A DNA stretch of 54,726 nucleotides from assembly GCA_033764445.1 (NCBI GenBank), contig JANRIZ010000012.1:1-54726 (forward strand), given 5' to 3'. How positions within the stretch are numbered: position 1 is the stretch's first letter; each line of letters starts with the position of its first letter. The notes under the pieces are model-generated. The model searched no databases. It saw only the letters and a list, made by a program, of their open reading frames with translations, and was not told the origin of the DNA. Source of the DNA: JANRIZ01 sp033764445. Its GTDB lineage: Bacteria > Verrucomicrobiota > Verrucomicrobiia > JAWXBN01. Both the position numbers and the translations under genes were made by a program. Shown here piece by piece: positions 44,027-53,213 of the stretch.

Positions 44027-46579
44027 ATGTCCGAGTCCCCCCTCACCCCCATGATGCAGCAGTACCAGCGGATGAAACGCGAGGTGCCGGCGGATGCGAT
44101 CCTGCTCTTCCGACTCGGGGATTTCTACGAGATGTTTTTTGACGATGCCAAAACCGGCGCCCACATCCTCAACATCGCCCTCACCCAGCGGCACGCGGTC
44201 CCGATGTGCGGCATCCCCTACCATGCGGCGGATCAATACATATCCCGGCTCATCAAGGCCGGCAAACGTGTGGCCATCTGCAACCAGACGGAGGAGGCCC
44301 GTCCGGGCAAACTGGTCAATCGTGAGCTGACCCAGATCATCAGTCCGGGTTCGGTCGTGGATGCGGGCCTGCTCAACGCCCGGCTCAACAACTTCCTGGG
44401 AGCCATCGCCTTTCGGGGCGACACCACGGGGTTCGCCCTGGTCGATCTGACCACCGGGGAATTCAAGCTGACGGAATTCAAAACCGAGCAGGAATGGAAG
44501 GACGAAATCTCACGGGTGAGTCTTTCGGAGCTGATTGTCTCCTCCGAATGGGCCGACCGTCTCTCCCACCTGGGTTCCCGCGTGGCGGTCACGATCCATG
44601 ACGGATGGGCCTTTGAAACGGAATTCGCCGCGGATATCCTCAAAAAACACTTCAAAATCCAGTCACTGGACGGACTGGGTCTGACCCATGTCCCCGCAGG
44701 GATCGGAGCGGCGGGGGCGGTCCTGCACTATCTGGAAACCACCCTCCGCCGGAGCACCTCGCATATCCAGTCCCTCAGGAACTACCAGACCCACGACTGT
44801 CTGGTCCTCGACAGCATCACCCAGCGCAATCTGGAGCTGGTCGAACCCCTCAGCAGCAACGCGGCCCGGGACACAAGTCTTCTCCACGCCCTGGACCGGA
44901 CGGTCACCCCCATGGGGGCCCGGATGCTGCGGGATTGGCTGCTGCGTCCGCTCTCCGCCCGGGACCCGATTCTCCGTCGCCAGGAGGCTCTCTCGGCCTT
45001 CATCGACAATCCGCTGGCGCTGGGGGACCTGCGGGAGGGGCTCAAGGGCGTGCGCGATCTGGAACGGATCATCGGACGTCTCTCCCAGGGACACGGCAAT
45101 GCCCGGGACCTCATCGCACTCAAGGAATCCCTGCTCCAGATTCCCCACCTCAAAAAAATCCTCGCCGAATTCAACGCTCCGCTGCTGTCGGAAATCACGG
45201 GGCAGATCGAGGAACTGCCGGTGCTCTCCGACCTCATCGTCCGCGCCATCACGGACGAACCGCCCCTGGCCCTCAAGGAGGGGGGGCTCATCCGCACGGG
45301 GTATTCCCCCGCCCTGGACGAACTGCACCACGCGGCGCGGGACGGAAAGGAATGGGTCGCGCGTCTGCAGGCGGACGAACAGGAAAGGTCGGGTATCAAA
45401 TCCCTGAAAATCCGTTTCAATTCGGTTTTTGGCTATTACATCGAGGTGTCCTCGGCCAATCTCAAAAATGTCCCGGACCACTATATCCGCAAACAGACGC
45501 TGGTCAACGCGGAGCGGTTTATCACGCCGGAACTCAAGGAAATGGAGGGCAAAATCCTCGGCGCGGAGGAACGGTCCCAAAAACTCGAATACGAGATATT
45601 CCTTGAGATTCGCGAGGATGTCGTCCACCACACCGCCTCCATCCAGCGCAATGCCCGGGCCCTGGCCACGCTCGACGCCCTGGCGGGTCTGGCCGAAACG
45701 GCCCGTCTTTTCAACTACGTCCGTCCCGAGATCGGCGACGGCGGCAGTCTGGTGATCACCGAAGGGCGCCATCCGGTGCTTGAACAGATGGCCACGGAGG
45801 AAAAATTCATCCCCAATGACACGCGTCTGAATGACTCGGAATACCGCGTTCTGGTCATCACGGGTCCGAACATGGCGGGCAAATCAACCTTCATCCGCCA
45901 GGTCGCCCTCATCGCCCTGCTGGCCCACACGGGCGCCTATGTGCCGGCACAAAAGGCCGAAATCCCCCTCCTCGACCGGATCTTCACGCGTGTGGGGGCC
46001 AATGACGATCTCTCGCGCGGCCAGAGCACCTTCATGGTCGAGATGAACGAAACGGCCAACATTCTCAACAATGCCACCCCCCGGAGTCTGGTCATCCTCG
46101 ACGAGATCGGCCGCGGCACGAGCACGTTTGACGGACTGTCCATCGCCTGGGCGGTGGCCGAGCACCTGCACACGGTCACCGAAACCAAGACGCTCTTCGC
46201 GACCCATTATCATGAGCTCACCGAGCTGGCGGTCACGCTCCGGGGGGTCAAAAACTTTCATGTGGCGGTCAGGGAATGGAATGACCAGATCATTTTTCTG
46301 CGCAAAATCAATGCAGGGGGGACGGATAAAAGTTACGGCATCCAGGTGGGCCGTCTGGCGGGTCTTCCCAAACCGGTCATTGAACGGGCCAAGGAAATCC
46401 TCCGCCGGCTTGAGGAGGACGAGCTGGATGAAAGCGGGTCCCCGCGCCTGGTGGCCAAACGGACCAATCAAAAGCGGAAGGCCAAGGACGCCCTCTCCCA
46501 GATCGACATGTTCAGCCAGCATCCGCCCGCCGAAAAAACGGGGAACGGTCCGTGCCCGTCGGAAAAAATAAAAAATTGA
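44027..46579 (+). CDS. mutS: DNA mismatch repair protein MutS
   Basis: The 850-aa protein recognises mismatches in the first step of mismatch repair. The mismatch-binding F-x-E motif is in GDFYEMF near residue 31-37. The C-terminal ATPase has Walker A GPNMAGKST (about 612-620), SRGQSTFMVEMNET, Walker B LVILDEIGRGTSTFDG, and FATHYHELTEL. Length is that of MutS1. The start is 44027 or an in-frame ATG at 44000; neither has a convincing Shine-Dalgarno. No mutL is present in the window. Confidence 0.95.
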   Translation: MSESPLTPMMQQYQRMKREVPADAILLFRLGDFYEMFFDDAKTGAHILNIALTQRHAVPMCGIPYHAADQYISRLIKAGKRVAICNQTEEARPGKLVNRELTQIISPGSVVDAGLLNARLNNFLGAIAFRGDTTGFALVDLTTGEFKLTEFKTEQEWKDEISRVSLSELIVSSEWADRLSHLGSRVAVTIHDGWAFETEFAADILKKHFKIQSLDGLGLTHVPAGIGAAGAVLHYLETTLRRSTSHIQSLRNYQTHDCLVLDSITQRNLELVEPLSSNAARDTSLLHALDRTVTPMGARMLRDWLLRPLSARDPILRRQEALSAFIDNPLALGDLREGLKGVRDLERIIGRLSQGHGNARDLIALKESLLQIPHLKKILAEFNAPLLSEITGQIEELPVLSDLIVRAITDEPPLALKEGGLIRTGYSPALDELHHAARDGKEWVARLQADEQERSGIKSLKIRFNSVFGYYIEVSSANLKNVPDHYIRKQTLVNAERFITPELKEMEGKILGAEERSQKLEYEIFLEIREDVVHHTASIQRNARALATLDALAGLAETARLFNYVRPEIGDGGSLVITEGRHPVLEQMATEEKFIPNDTRLNDSEYRVLVITGPNMAGKSTFIRQVALIALLAHTGAYVPAQKAEIPLLDRIFTRVGANDDLSRGQSTFMVEMNETANILNNATPRSLVILDEIGRGTSTFDGLSIAWAVAEHLHTVTETKTLFATHYHELTELAVTLRGVKNFHVAVREWNDQIIFLRKINAGGTDKSYGIQVGRLAGLPKPVIERAKEILRRLEEDELDESGSPRLVAKRTNQKRKAKDALSQIDMFSQHPPAEKTGNGPCPSEKIKN

Positions 46580-46603
46580 TTCATCACCGTTCGGGGCTAT
46601 AAA
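46576..46603 (+). promoter_or_regulatory. Sigma-70-type promoter for pilT-pilU
   Basis: TTGATT (46576-46581) and TATAAA (46598-46603) are 16 bp apart; the -35 box overlaps the mutS stop codon. It would give a leader of about 30 nt before pilT. Confidence 0.6.
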
Positions 46604-46639
46604 GGGGCATCAGACAATCCATTTCCGGAAACCCACCCT

Positions 46640-47719
46640 ATGGCACAGATTGACGCGTTCTTCCAGGCGATGTTCGAGTTCAAGGCCTCCGACCTTCATC
46701 TCAGCAGCAACAATCCCCCCATTCTCCGGATCAATGGTGAAATGGAACGCCTCGAATATCCCCCCTTCGAAAATGACGCACTCAAGCTGCTGCTCTACGA
46801 AATCGCCCCCGAACAGAAGATCAAACAGTTCGAGGAAACCGGTGACGTGGACTTCGGTTACGAGATCCCGGGGGTGGCCCGGTTTCGCGCCAATTTTTTC
46901 AACCAGAAATACGGCATCTCGGCCGTCTTCCGCCAGATTCCCACCAAGGTGCTCACGGCCGAGCAGTTGAATCTGCCCCTGGTCTGCAAAAAGTTTTCCC
47001 AGCTCAAAAAGGGCATGGTCCTGGTCACCGGACCGACGGGTTCGGGCAAATCCACCACGCTGGCGGCGATCATCGACCACGCCAATGTCACGCGCCAGGA
47101 CCATATCATCACCGTCGAGGACCCCATCGAGTTCGTCCACAAAAGCCAGAGCTGTCTCATCAACCACCGCGAGGTGGGGCTCCACACGCGCTCCTTTTCG
47201 GCGGCCCTCCGCGGGGCGCTCCGGGAGGACCCGGATATCATCCTCGTCGGGGAAATGCGCGATCTGGAAACCATCGAGCTCGCCCTCACGGCGGCCGCCA
47301 CGGGTCACTTGGTCTTCGGCACCCTGCACACGGCCAGTGCGGCCAAAACCGTCGACCGTGTCATTGACGTGTTCCCGGCGGGTCAGCAGAACCAGATCCG
47401 CGCCACACTCTCCGAGGCGCTCAAGGGGGTCATCGCCCAGAATCTCTTCAAACGCATCGACAAACCCGGCCGCGTGGCGGCCCTGGAAATCCTGGTGGTG
47501 GATACGGCCATCGCCAACCTCATCCGCGAAGGCAAAACCCACCAGATTCCGGGGATGATCCAGGTCGGCAAGAAAAAGGGCAACCAGCCCCTGGACGATG
47601 CGATCATGGAGCATCTGGCCAGTGGTCGCATCGACGCGGTCGAGGCCTACAACAAGTGCATCGACAAGAAGAAATTCCGCGGCTTTCTCAAGGAACCTCC
47701 CGACGACATGGACGAATAG
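46640..47719 (+). CDS. pilT: Type IV pilus retraction ATPase PilT
   Basis: The 359-aa protein belongs to the PilT/secretion ATPase family and powers pilus retraction. Walker A GPTGSGKST is at about 131-139, the Asp box region has ITVEDPIEFVH, Walker B is IILVGEMRD, and the His box GHLVFGTLHT is present. The PilT signature AIRNLIRE appears as AIANLIREGKTHQI. It is followed after 38 bp by a second PilT-like gene (PilU type). Confidence 0.92.
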   Translation: MAQIDAFFQAMFEFKASDLHLSSNNPPILRINGEMERLEYPPFENDALKLLLYEIAPEQKIKQFEETGDVDFGYEIPGVARFRANFFNQKYGISAVFRQIPTKVLTAEQLNLPLVCKKFSQLKKGMVLVTGPTGSGKSTTLAAIIDHANVTRQDHIITVEDPIEFVHKSQSCLINHREVGLHTRSFSAALRGALREDPDIILVGEMRDLETIELALTAAATGHLVFGTLHTASAAKTVDRVIDVFPAGQQNQIRATLSEALKGVIAQNLFKRIDKPGRVAALEILVVDTAIANLIREGKTHQIPGMIQVGKKKGNQPLDDAIMEHLASGRIDAVEAYNKCIDKKKFRGFLKEPPDDMDE

Positions 47720-47757
47720 GTCCCACAAGCCCCCCCAACCCGCACCGGACTCCCCCC

Positions 47758-48909
47758 ATGCGCAAACCCGAACTCGACGCGATTCTCAACCTCATCCTGG
47801 ACACCTACCCGGATGTCTCGGACATCAATTTCACCGTGGACAAGGCCATGCAGGCCGAAGTCCACGGCCAGCTGATGCCCGTCCCGGTCACCCCCCCCAT
47901 CGAACGCCTCACGCCCTACCAGACGGAAATGATCGCGCTCAACCTCATCGCGGGCAACAGGCGTCTGACCGAGGACCTTCTCAAAAACGGTTCCTGCGAC
48001 TCCTCCTACTCGCTGGGCGACCGGGCCCGCTTCCGCGTGAATATTTTCTCCCAGCGCAAAAGCTACTCGATCGTCATGCGCAAATTGCAGACGGTCATTC
48101 CCTCGATCGAATCGCTGGGGCTGCCCCCCATTTTTTCGGAAATCATCAAGGAAAAAACCGGGCTGATCCTGGTCACGGGTGCGACGGGCTCGGGAAAAAC
48201 GACCACCCTGGCGGCCATGCTCGACGCCATCAATTCCACCCGCTCCATCCACGTGGTCACACTGGAGGATCCGGTCGAATTCATCCATCCCCAGAAAACC
48301 GCCACCTTCAACCAGCGCGAACTGGGGGATGACTACGTCAGCTTCGCCAGCGGACTGCGTGCCGCCCTGCGTCAGGCACCCAAGGTGATTCTGGTCGGGG
48401 AAATGCGTGACCGTGAAACGGTCGAAATCGGCCTTTCCGCGGCGGAAACGGGACATCTGGTCATGAGCACCCTCCACACGGTCGATGCCGGGCAGACGAT
48501 CAACCGCATCGTGGGTATGTTCAACCTGGACGAGCAAAAACAGGTCCGCATCCGTCTGGCCGACACCCTGCGGTACGTGGTCTCCCAGCGTCTGGCCCCC
48601 AAAATCCCCTCGGGCCGTCAGCTGGTCCTGGAAATCATGGGCTACAATCTCCGCACCAAGGAATCGATTGTGCAGGGCGAATCCGAGGGCAAAACCTTCT
48701 ACGAAATCATCGAGGCCTCCGGCATGCTCGGCTGGCGCACCTTTGACATGTCCCTGCTGGAAGCCTACGACCAGGGAATGATCACGGAGGAAACGGCCAA
48801 CCTCTACGGCACCCGCAAGGCGATCATCAGCCGCGGCATCGACAACACAAAGAAAAAACGCGGCGAAAACACCAACAAGGTCTCGGGGCTGCGCCTCGAA
48901 AAAAACTGA
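47758..48909 (+). CDS. pilU: PilT paralogue (PilU-type ATPase)
   Basis: The 383-aa protein has the same core: Walker A GATGSGKTT (about 140-148), VVTLEDPVEFIHP, Walker B VILVGEMRD and GHLVMSTLHT. In place of the AIRNLIRE motif it has ESIVQGESEGKTFYEII, as in PilU-like proteins that assist PilT in retraction. The true start is MRKPELDAIL at 47758; the longer frame overlaps pilT. Placement directly after pilT supports co-expression. PilU assignment is by context and by the motif, so moderately sure. Confidence 0.85.
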   Translation: MRKPELDAILNLILDTYPDVSDINFTVDKAMQAEVHGQLMPVPVTPPIERLTPYQTEMIALNLIAGNRRLTEDLLKNGSCDSSYSLGDRARFRVNIFSQRKSYSIVMRKLQTVIPSIESLGLPPIFSEIIKEKTGLILVTGATGSGKTTTLAAMLDAINSTRSIHVVTLEDPVEFIHPQKTATFNQRELGDDYVSFASGLRAALRQAPKVILVGEMRDRETVEIGLSAAETGHLVMSTLHTVDAGQTINRIVGMFNLDEQKQVRIRLADTLRYVVSQRLAPKIPSGRQLVLEIMGYNLRTKESIVQGESEGKTFYEIIEASGMLGWRTFDMSLLEAYDQGMITEETANLYGTRKAIISRGIDNTKKKRGENTNKVSGLRLEKN

Positions 48910-48916
48910 TCCGCCG

Positions 48917-49513
48917 CTACACGTCCCGGCCCAGATACTCTTTGAGCCGTTCCTTCATGGTTTCCCGGGCCCGGAAGATGATCGACTTGGTCGCCCCGAC
49001 GGAACACTTGAGGATTTCCGCAATCTCCTCGTAGGCCATGTCCTCATAACGCCGCAGGATCAGCGCCGTCCGCTGATTCTCCGGCAGCGAATCCAGGGCC
49101 TCCCGGATTTTCTCCTCCAGTTCCGCCCCCAACACATAATGGGACGGTTCCTTCTGGGTCGTATCCGCAAATTGCGGCTCGGAGGCCTCGTCGTCAGGCT
49201 TCTGGGAGCCTTGCAGTGAATCGTGCCGGTGGACGCCCCGGCGACGGATCTCATTGAGCGCCAGATTCCGCGCAATGGTGAACATCCAGGTGGTGAATTT
49301 GGCGGTGGGCTCATACCGGGGCGCGGCCTTCCATATCTGGATGAAAACATTCTGGGCCACATCCTGCGCCTCGTTTTCATCCCCGATCATCTTGTAGATC
49401 ACATTCACCACAACGCGTTTGTGGCGGTTGACCAGCTCCTCATATGCCCGCAGATCCCCCTGCTTGACCTTCATCATCAGTTGTGTGTTTTCATCCAGCT
49501 CCTGGGGAGGCAT
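48917..49513 (-). CDS. ECF-type RNA polymerase sigma factor
   Basis: The 198-aa protein has sigma region 2 (about 17-88, YEELVNRHKRVVVNVIYK and FTTWMFTIARNLALNEIR) and region 4 (about 135-192, LPENQRTALILRRYEDMAY and GATKSIIFRARETMKE). It belongs to the RpoE/SigW-like group. No anti-sigma factor or zinc-binding protein is next to it, so how it is held inactive is unclear. It is divergent from yebC and converges with pilU (7 bp apart). Confidence 0.9.
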   Translation of the reverse strand: MPPQELDENTQLMMKVKQGDLRAYEELVNRHKRVVVNVIYKMIGDENEAQDVAQNVFIQIWKAAPRYEPTAKFTTWMFTIARNLALNEIRRRGVHRHDSLQGSQKPDDEASEPQFADTTQKEPSHYVLGAELEEKIREALDSLPENQRTALILRRYEDMAYEEIAEILKCSVGATKSIIFRARETMKERLKEYLGRDV

Positions 49514-49598
49514 CCGCCCAAACTAGGGACATGTCCGCCCGGTGGCAAAGTTTTTTTGATTGTCAGCCCCCCCGAAAGCCCCCATTTTCTTGGACCTT

Positions 49599-50348
49599 AT
49601 GGCAGGACACAGTCACTGGGCCAACATCCAACGCACCAAGGGCGCGGCCGACTTCAAACGCGGAAAACTCTTCAGCAAACTGTCCCGGGAAATCGCCATG
49701 GCGGCCCGGCTGGGCGGGGGCAATCCCGAATTCAACCCCCGTCTGCGGGCGGCCATCGATGCGGCCCGCTCCCAGAGCATGCCCAACGACAACATCGACC
49801 GGGCCGTCAAAAAGGGTTCGGGCGAGTTGGAGGGGGCGTCGCTGGAGGAAATGACCTACGAGGGTTACGGGGCGGGAGGGGTGGCGTTTCTGGTCGAATG
49901 CATGAGTGACAACCGCAACCGCACCTCGGCGGATGTCCGGGCGGCCTTCGCCAAATACGAGGGTCACCTGGCCGGGGCGGGCAGTGTCTCGTGGATGTTC
50001 CACAAAAAGGCGGTGTTCACCTTCGCCTCTGACCGGGTCTCCGAGGAGCAGCTCATGGAGGCCTCTCTTGATGCGGGAGCGGAGGACATCCGGTCCCAGG
50101 GGGGGCTCCTCGTCATCATTGCACCCTTTGACCGATTTGATGCGGTCTCCACGGCGATCAAAAAGGCGGGGCTTGTGCCGGACTCGGCAAAACCGACCTT
50201 CATCCCCACCAACACCTCGACGGTCACGACGGCGGAATCCGCCCGACTGATCCTTGATCTCTACGAGGCGCTGGAGGACCATGACGACGTCCAAAATGTC
50301 CATGCCAATTTTGACATTCCTGATGACATTCTGGCCGCACTCAAGTGA
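49599..50348 (+). CDS. yebC: YebC/PmpR-family protein
   Basis: The 249-aa protein starts MAGHSHWANIQRTKGAAD, the conserved beginning of the family, and has ARxxGGNPE- and NDNIDRAVKKG-type motifs. The family includes transcriptional regulators; recent work on members of this family links some to translation of proline-rich stretches. An in-frame ATG at 49560 is upstream of the conserved start. In many bacteria it adjoins ruvC, which is not the case here. Confidence 0.93.
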   Translation: MAGHSHWANIQRTKGAADFKRGKLFSKLSREIAMAARLGGGNPEFNPRLRAAIDAARSQSMPNDNIDRAVKKGSGELEGASLEEMTYEGYGAGGVAFLVECMSDNRNRTSADVRAAFAKYEGHLAGAGSVSWMFHKKAVFTFASDRVSEEQLMEASLDAGAEDIRSQGGLLVIIAPFDRFDAVSTAIKKAGLVPDSAKPTFIPTNTSTVTTAESARLILDLYEALEDHDDVQNVHANFDIPDDILAALK

Positions 50349-50375
50349 CTGCGGTTCCTGAAAACCGTGCCCTTC

Positions 50376-50906
50376 CTAAAACTCATCCTCCTGCAGGGTG
50401 CGGACGGGACGGGACTTGGAGCTTTGCCCCGACGAACCTCCGCGGGACACCGTTTTGCGGATACCCGCCGGGGTCCACTGGGGGATGGAAGCCAAGGGCA
50501 GCCGGTCATTTTCCGTGGAAATGACCTCGTACCCCTGAAGCACAAACACATCCATCAGAAGGTCTGATTTTGGTTCGTAGGCCTTCTGACCGCTGAAGTA
50601 GCCTGTGATTTTGTACTCATAATTGTTGTCGCGCCCGCGCGGCCCCTCCTTCTGGTCGGGGATGGGCACCTCGGGCCGGAAAACCACCAGCCGGGTGTTT
50701 TTGCCCCAATCCTCCCCCTCCCGTTTCACATAACCCCAGTACATGAATTTTTCCTCATACGCACGGCGTCCGACAAAGATTTCCGGGGTCGGGGCGGCGG
50801 GCGAGCTTTCGGCGGTTTTTTCCGGGGACTGCTCCTGGGAAAAAACATCACCGACCCCTCCCAGCAGGGCCCACATTGAGATGCCAACATACAAAAGCCG
50901 GTTCAT
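50376..50906 (-). CDS. Small secreted protein of unknown function, coupled to the caspase-like gene
   Basis: The 176-aa protein has a signal peptide (MNRLLYVGISMWALLGGVGDVFSQ), a Pro/Ala/Ser-rich linker and a compact domain of about 40-150 with many aromatic residues (EKFMYWGYVKREGEDWG, NNYEYKITGYFSG). I recognise no family. Its ATG is 2 bp after the upstream stop codon, and its GGAGG ribosome site lies inside the last codons of that gene, so the two are translationally coupled and probably work together outside the cytoplasm. Confidence 0.72.
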   Translation of the reverse strand: MNRLLYVGISMWALLGGVGDVFSQEQSPEKTAESSPAAPTPEIFVGRRAYEEKFMYWGYVKREGEDWGKNTRLVVFRPEVPIPDQKEGPRGRDNNYEYKITGYFSGQKAYEPKSDLLMDVFVLQGYEVISTENDRLPLASIPQWTPAGIRKTVSRGGSSGQSSKSRPVRTLQEDEF

Positions 50907-50908
50907 GT

Positions 50909-51604
50909 TTATTCCTCCCAGTACCCGTCCTTGCTGGGGAAGGGCCAGCTGCGGGTCTCATAGCTGGTTTTGTTTTTGGTCCCGACCATCCTCACACCCG
51001 TGGCCTTTTTCCAGGCCTGGATGAATCCATCACCGGAATAACAACCCCCACTCCAGGCGGTCGCATCGGGGGCAAACACCTCGGGTTTGATCTTTTTAAG
51101 ATGTTCCTTGTGCAGAAAGATCGACGAAACCCCGTCCAGATCGTTGGAATAGTCGATCATGAAACAGGATTTGTTCGAATGTCCGAAAAAATCAAATGCG
51201 CCCACCTTCAGGGTGTTGCGGTCCTGTCCGGAATTGAGGTAGTCGATGATCTCCTGCTGCTCCATGTCGTTGCGATAAATCCACACCAGATTGACCCCGT
51301 TCTCGGCGGCCCTCTGCTCAATGATCGCGATATAGTCCTTCCCATCCTCCCGTCCGCGGGTCTCATACGAAAGGCGCGGGATCAGCCACGTGATCCTGTC
51401 CCCCTCGGCCAGTCCCCGCTCCTTGATCTGGGCAATCCGCAGCCCGGCGGTAAAGATGAAATTGTCCCACACCCGGTCGTGGGGAAACTGCTTGGTTTTT
51501 TCCCACTGACGCAGGGCGGGGCCGCCGCTGAGAATCACGTACTCCCGTCCGGCTGACACCGGGGCCATCAGAACCAGCAGAAGCAGGGGGACGAAAAATT
51601 TCAT
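50909..51604 (-). CDS. Secreted protein with a caspase-like (clan CD/CHAT) His-Cys pair
   Basis: The 231-aa protein has a signal peptide (hydrophobic FFVPLLLLVLMAPVSAG). The mature part alternates strands and helices. A hydrophobic strand leads into His142 (VGAFDFFGHSN) and a later strand into Cys188 (TAWSGGCYSGDG), the arrangement of the catalytic dyad in caspase-fold peptidases. I infer a protease-like fold from these two motifs only; it may instead be an inactive relative or an unrelated fold. GGCGGGGAT precedes the chosen ATG. It is coupled to the small secreted protein downstream. Confidence 0.6.
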   Translation of the reverse strand: MKFFVPLLLLVLMAPVSAGREYVILSGGPALRQWEKTKQFPHDRVWDNFIFTAGLRIAQIKERGLAEGDRITWLIPRLSYETRGREDGKDYIAIIEQRAAENGVNLVWIYRNDMEQQEIIDYLNSGQDRNTLKVGAFDFFGHSNKSCFMIDYSNDLDGVSSIFLHKEHLKKIKPEVFAPDATAWSGGCYSGDGFIQAWKKATGVRMVGTKNKTSYETRSWPFPSKDGYWEE

Positions 51605-51764
51605 ATCCCCGCCACGATGGCCGGATTCCCCGGGGATTTCAACCCTTTTCCGGTCGCAAAGGTACGCGCAAAATGCACCGTTATTTTCAAGGGGAGCCTT
51701 GTCAAACCGTCCGGCTTTGCCATAGTGCTGCCGGACACAACGGCCCCCAACAGAAAGCCCCCAC

Positions 51765-52448
51765 ATGCCCTCCGCCCCGCCCAAAACCGTTTATTTTGCC
51801 GGCGAACTTTTCGATGCAAAACATCTCATCGGCAATGCGCTTCTGGCGGAAAGTCTGTTTGAGATCTCCCGGGGAGCCTATGTCCCGGTGGTCCCCCAAA
51901 ACATCGAGGCCCGCCGCCGGGACGCGCACGAGATCCGCGACTCGGATATTCTCACCCTGCTCGATTGTGATCTCGCGGTTTTCCAGTTTGACGGACATGA
52001 ACTGGACTCGGGCACGGTCGTCGAATTCATGTTTGCCAAGTTTGCCGACATTCCCGCGGTGGTCCTGAGGACGGACTTCCGAAAGGCGGGAGATCAGAGG
52101 GTGGACCCCTGGAACCTGATGTGCAGCTTCTACCCCCGCACGGTCACCCTCAAGATCCACAGCATGAGCGGGTTCAAAAAACATTTTGCCCCGTATCAGG
52201 GCCGGGGTCACCTCCATCATTCGGCACAGGGTCACGGCTCCTCGGCAGCCCTGGCCATGGTCCGGGATACGGCCCACGCGCTCAAGGGGGCCCTGGCCCG
52301 GGCCGCACGGCTCAAACCCACGCTCCCCAAAAGACTGCGTCCGTCGGTCGCCCAATGGCTGTCCCTGATGCCCGGTTACAAAAAATCCTCCCGCACGTCG
52401 GCCGCAAAATGGGTGGAAAAATTCAACCGACTCTCTCCCCCGTCCTGA
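51765..52448 (+). CDS. Nucleoside 2-deoxyribosyltransferase-like protein
   Basis: The 227-aa protein resembles nucleoside 2-deoxyribosyltransferases, which exchange bases on deoxynucleosides or hydrolyse modified ones. The N-terminus VYFAGELFDAKH fits the first strand and substrate loop; RDSDILTLLDCDLAVFQFDG fits the middle; and D81-S-G-T-x2-E87 (GTVVEFMFAKF) contains the catalytic Glu. A C-terminal extension from about 150 (GHLHHSAQGHGSS, then basic helices) has no match I know. The role could be nucleotide salvage or removal of unusual nucleotides. Confidence 0.75.
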   Translation: MPSAPPKTVYFAGELFDAKHLIGNALLAESLFEISRGAYVPVVPQNIEARRRDAHEIRDSDILTLLDCDLAVFQFDGHELDSGTVVEFMFAKFADIPAVVLRTDFRKAGDQRVDPWNLMCSFYPRTVTLKIHSMSGFKKHFAPYQGRGHLHHSAQGHGSSAALAMVRDTAHALKGALARAARLKPTLPKRLRPSVAQWLSLMPGYKKSSRTSAAKWVEKFNRLSPPS

Positions 52449-52567
52449 ATGACGGCCCACTCGCCTAGCGCGGGACCGCCGGCCACTGCGAGGTGCCTCC
52501 AAAAACCCTGTTTTCACCCGGCATTTTCCCGTTTACTGTTCCCACCCCAGGCATTAGGTTAAAGGCC

Positions 52568-53197
52568 ATGCCCAACCCAAACTACGATCAGGATGACCTC
52601 CTTCACGATTCCGTCCCGGACGGGGATTCCCCTGCCGCCTCCTCGGAGGAAATCTCCCTCAAACGGCAGGAAAAACAGAAGGAATTGATCGAGATCCGCC
52701 GCCTTCAGGAGAAACTCCTCAGAGAGGCCGAGGAATACGACGAGTTCATCGCCCGGACGGGGCAGCTGACGGCCGATCTCTCCGAGATCACCACCCATCT
52801 GGGCAAAAGTCTGGCTCTGCTCGAACAGGCGGGTTACGACAACCAGAAAACCCTCGAGGAAATCAAACATACCCGTTCCCTGTTCCAGTCCCACATGGAG
52901 GAACTTTCCAAGCTTGAAAAAATCGCGTGGAACGACATCAAACAGAAAAAGGAACTGACCCAGGCCCTGACTCTTGTCGAAAATGCCCGGAGTGATTTCA
53001 AACAGGCCCAGGCCCGGCTCGAGGCCCTCGGCGACCGTTCGGGTCAGCAGATGGCGGCCACCTCCTTCGAGGACGGCCCTCCCCCCTCGGGCTTCCACTT
53101 CATGTCCAAGGTCATGGAGGGCCTGGCCTTCCACTTTTTCCTGATCATTGCCATCCTCATCCTGGCGGCGGTGATCTTCTCCCGCAGCCCCCATTAA
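52568..53197 (+). CDS. Tail-anchored coiled-coil membrane protein (209 aa)
   Basis: An acidic N-terminus is followed by a long coiled coil (about 30-165, rich in Glu, Lys, Leu and Gln) and a single C-terminal membrane helix (about 185-205, FHFFLIIAILILAAVIFS) with four residues after it. No family is recognised. The start MPNPNYDQDD at 52568 is chosen over an upstream Met with a proline-rich, non-conserved-looking extension. The next gene codes for a smaller protein of the same topology 16 bp downstream, so they are likely one operon. Confidence 0.72.
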   Translation: MPNPNYDQDDLLHDSVPDGDSPAASSEEISLKRQEKQKELIEIRRLQEKLLREAEEYDEFIARTGQLTADLSEITTHLGKSLALLEQAGYDNQKTLEEIKHTRSLFQSHMEELSKLEKIAWNDIKQKKELTQALTLVENARSDFKQAQARLEALGDRSGQQMAATSFEDGPPPSGFHFMSKVMEGLAFHFFLIIAILILAAVIFSRSPH

Positions 53198-53213
53198 CGC
53201 GCCACCCCATCCC

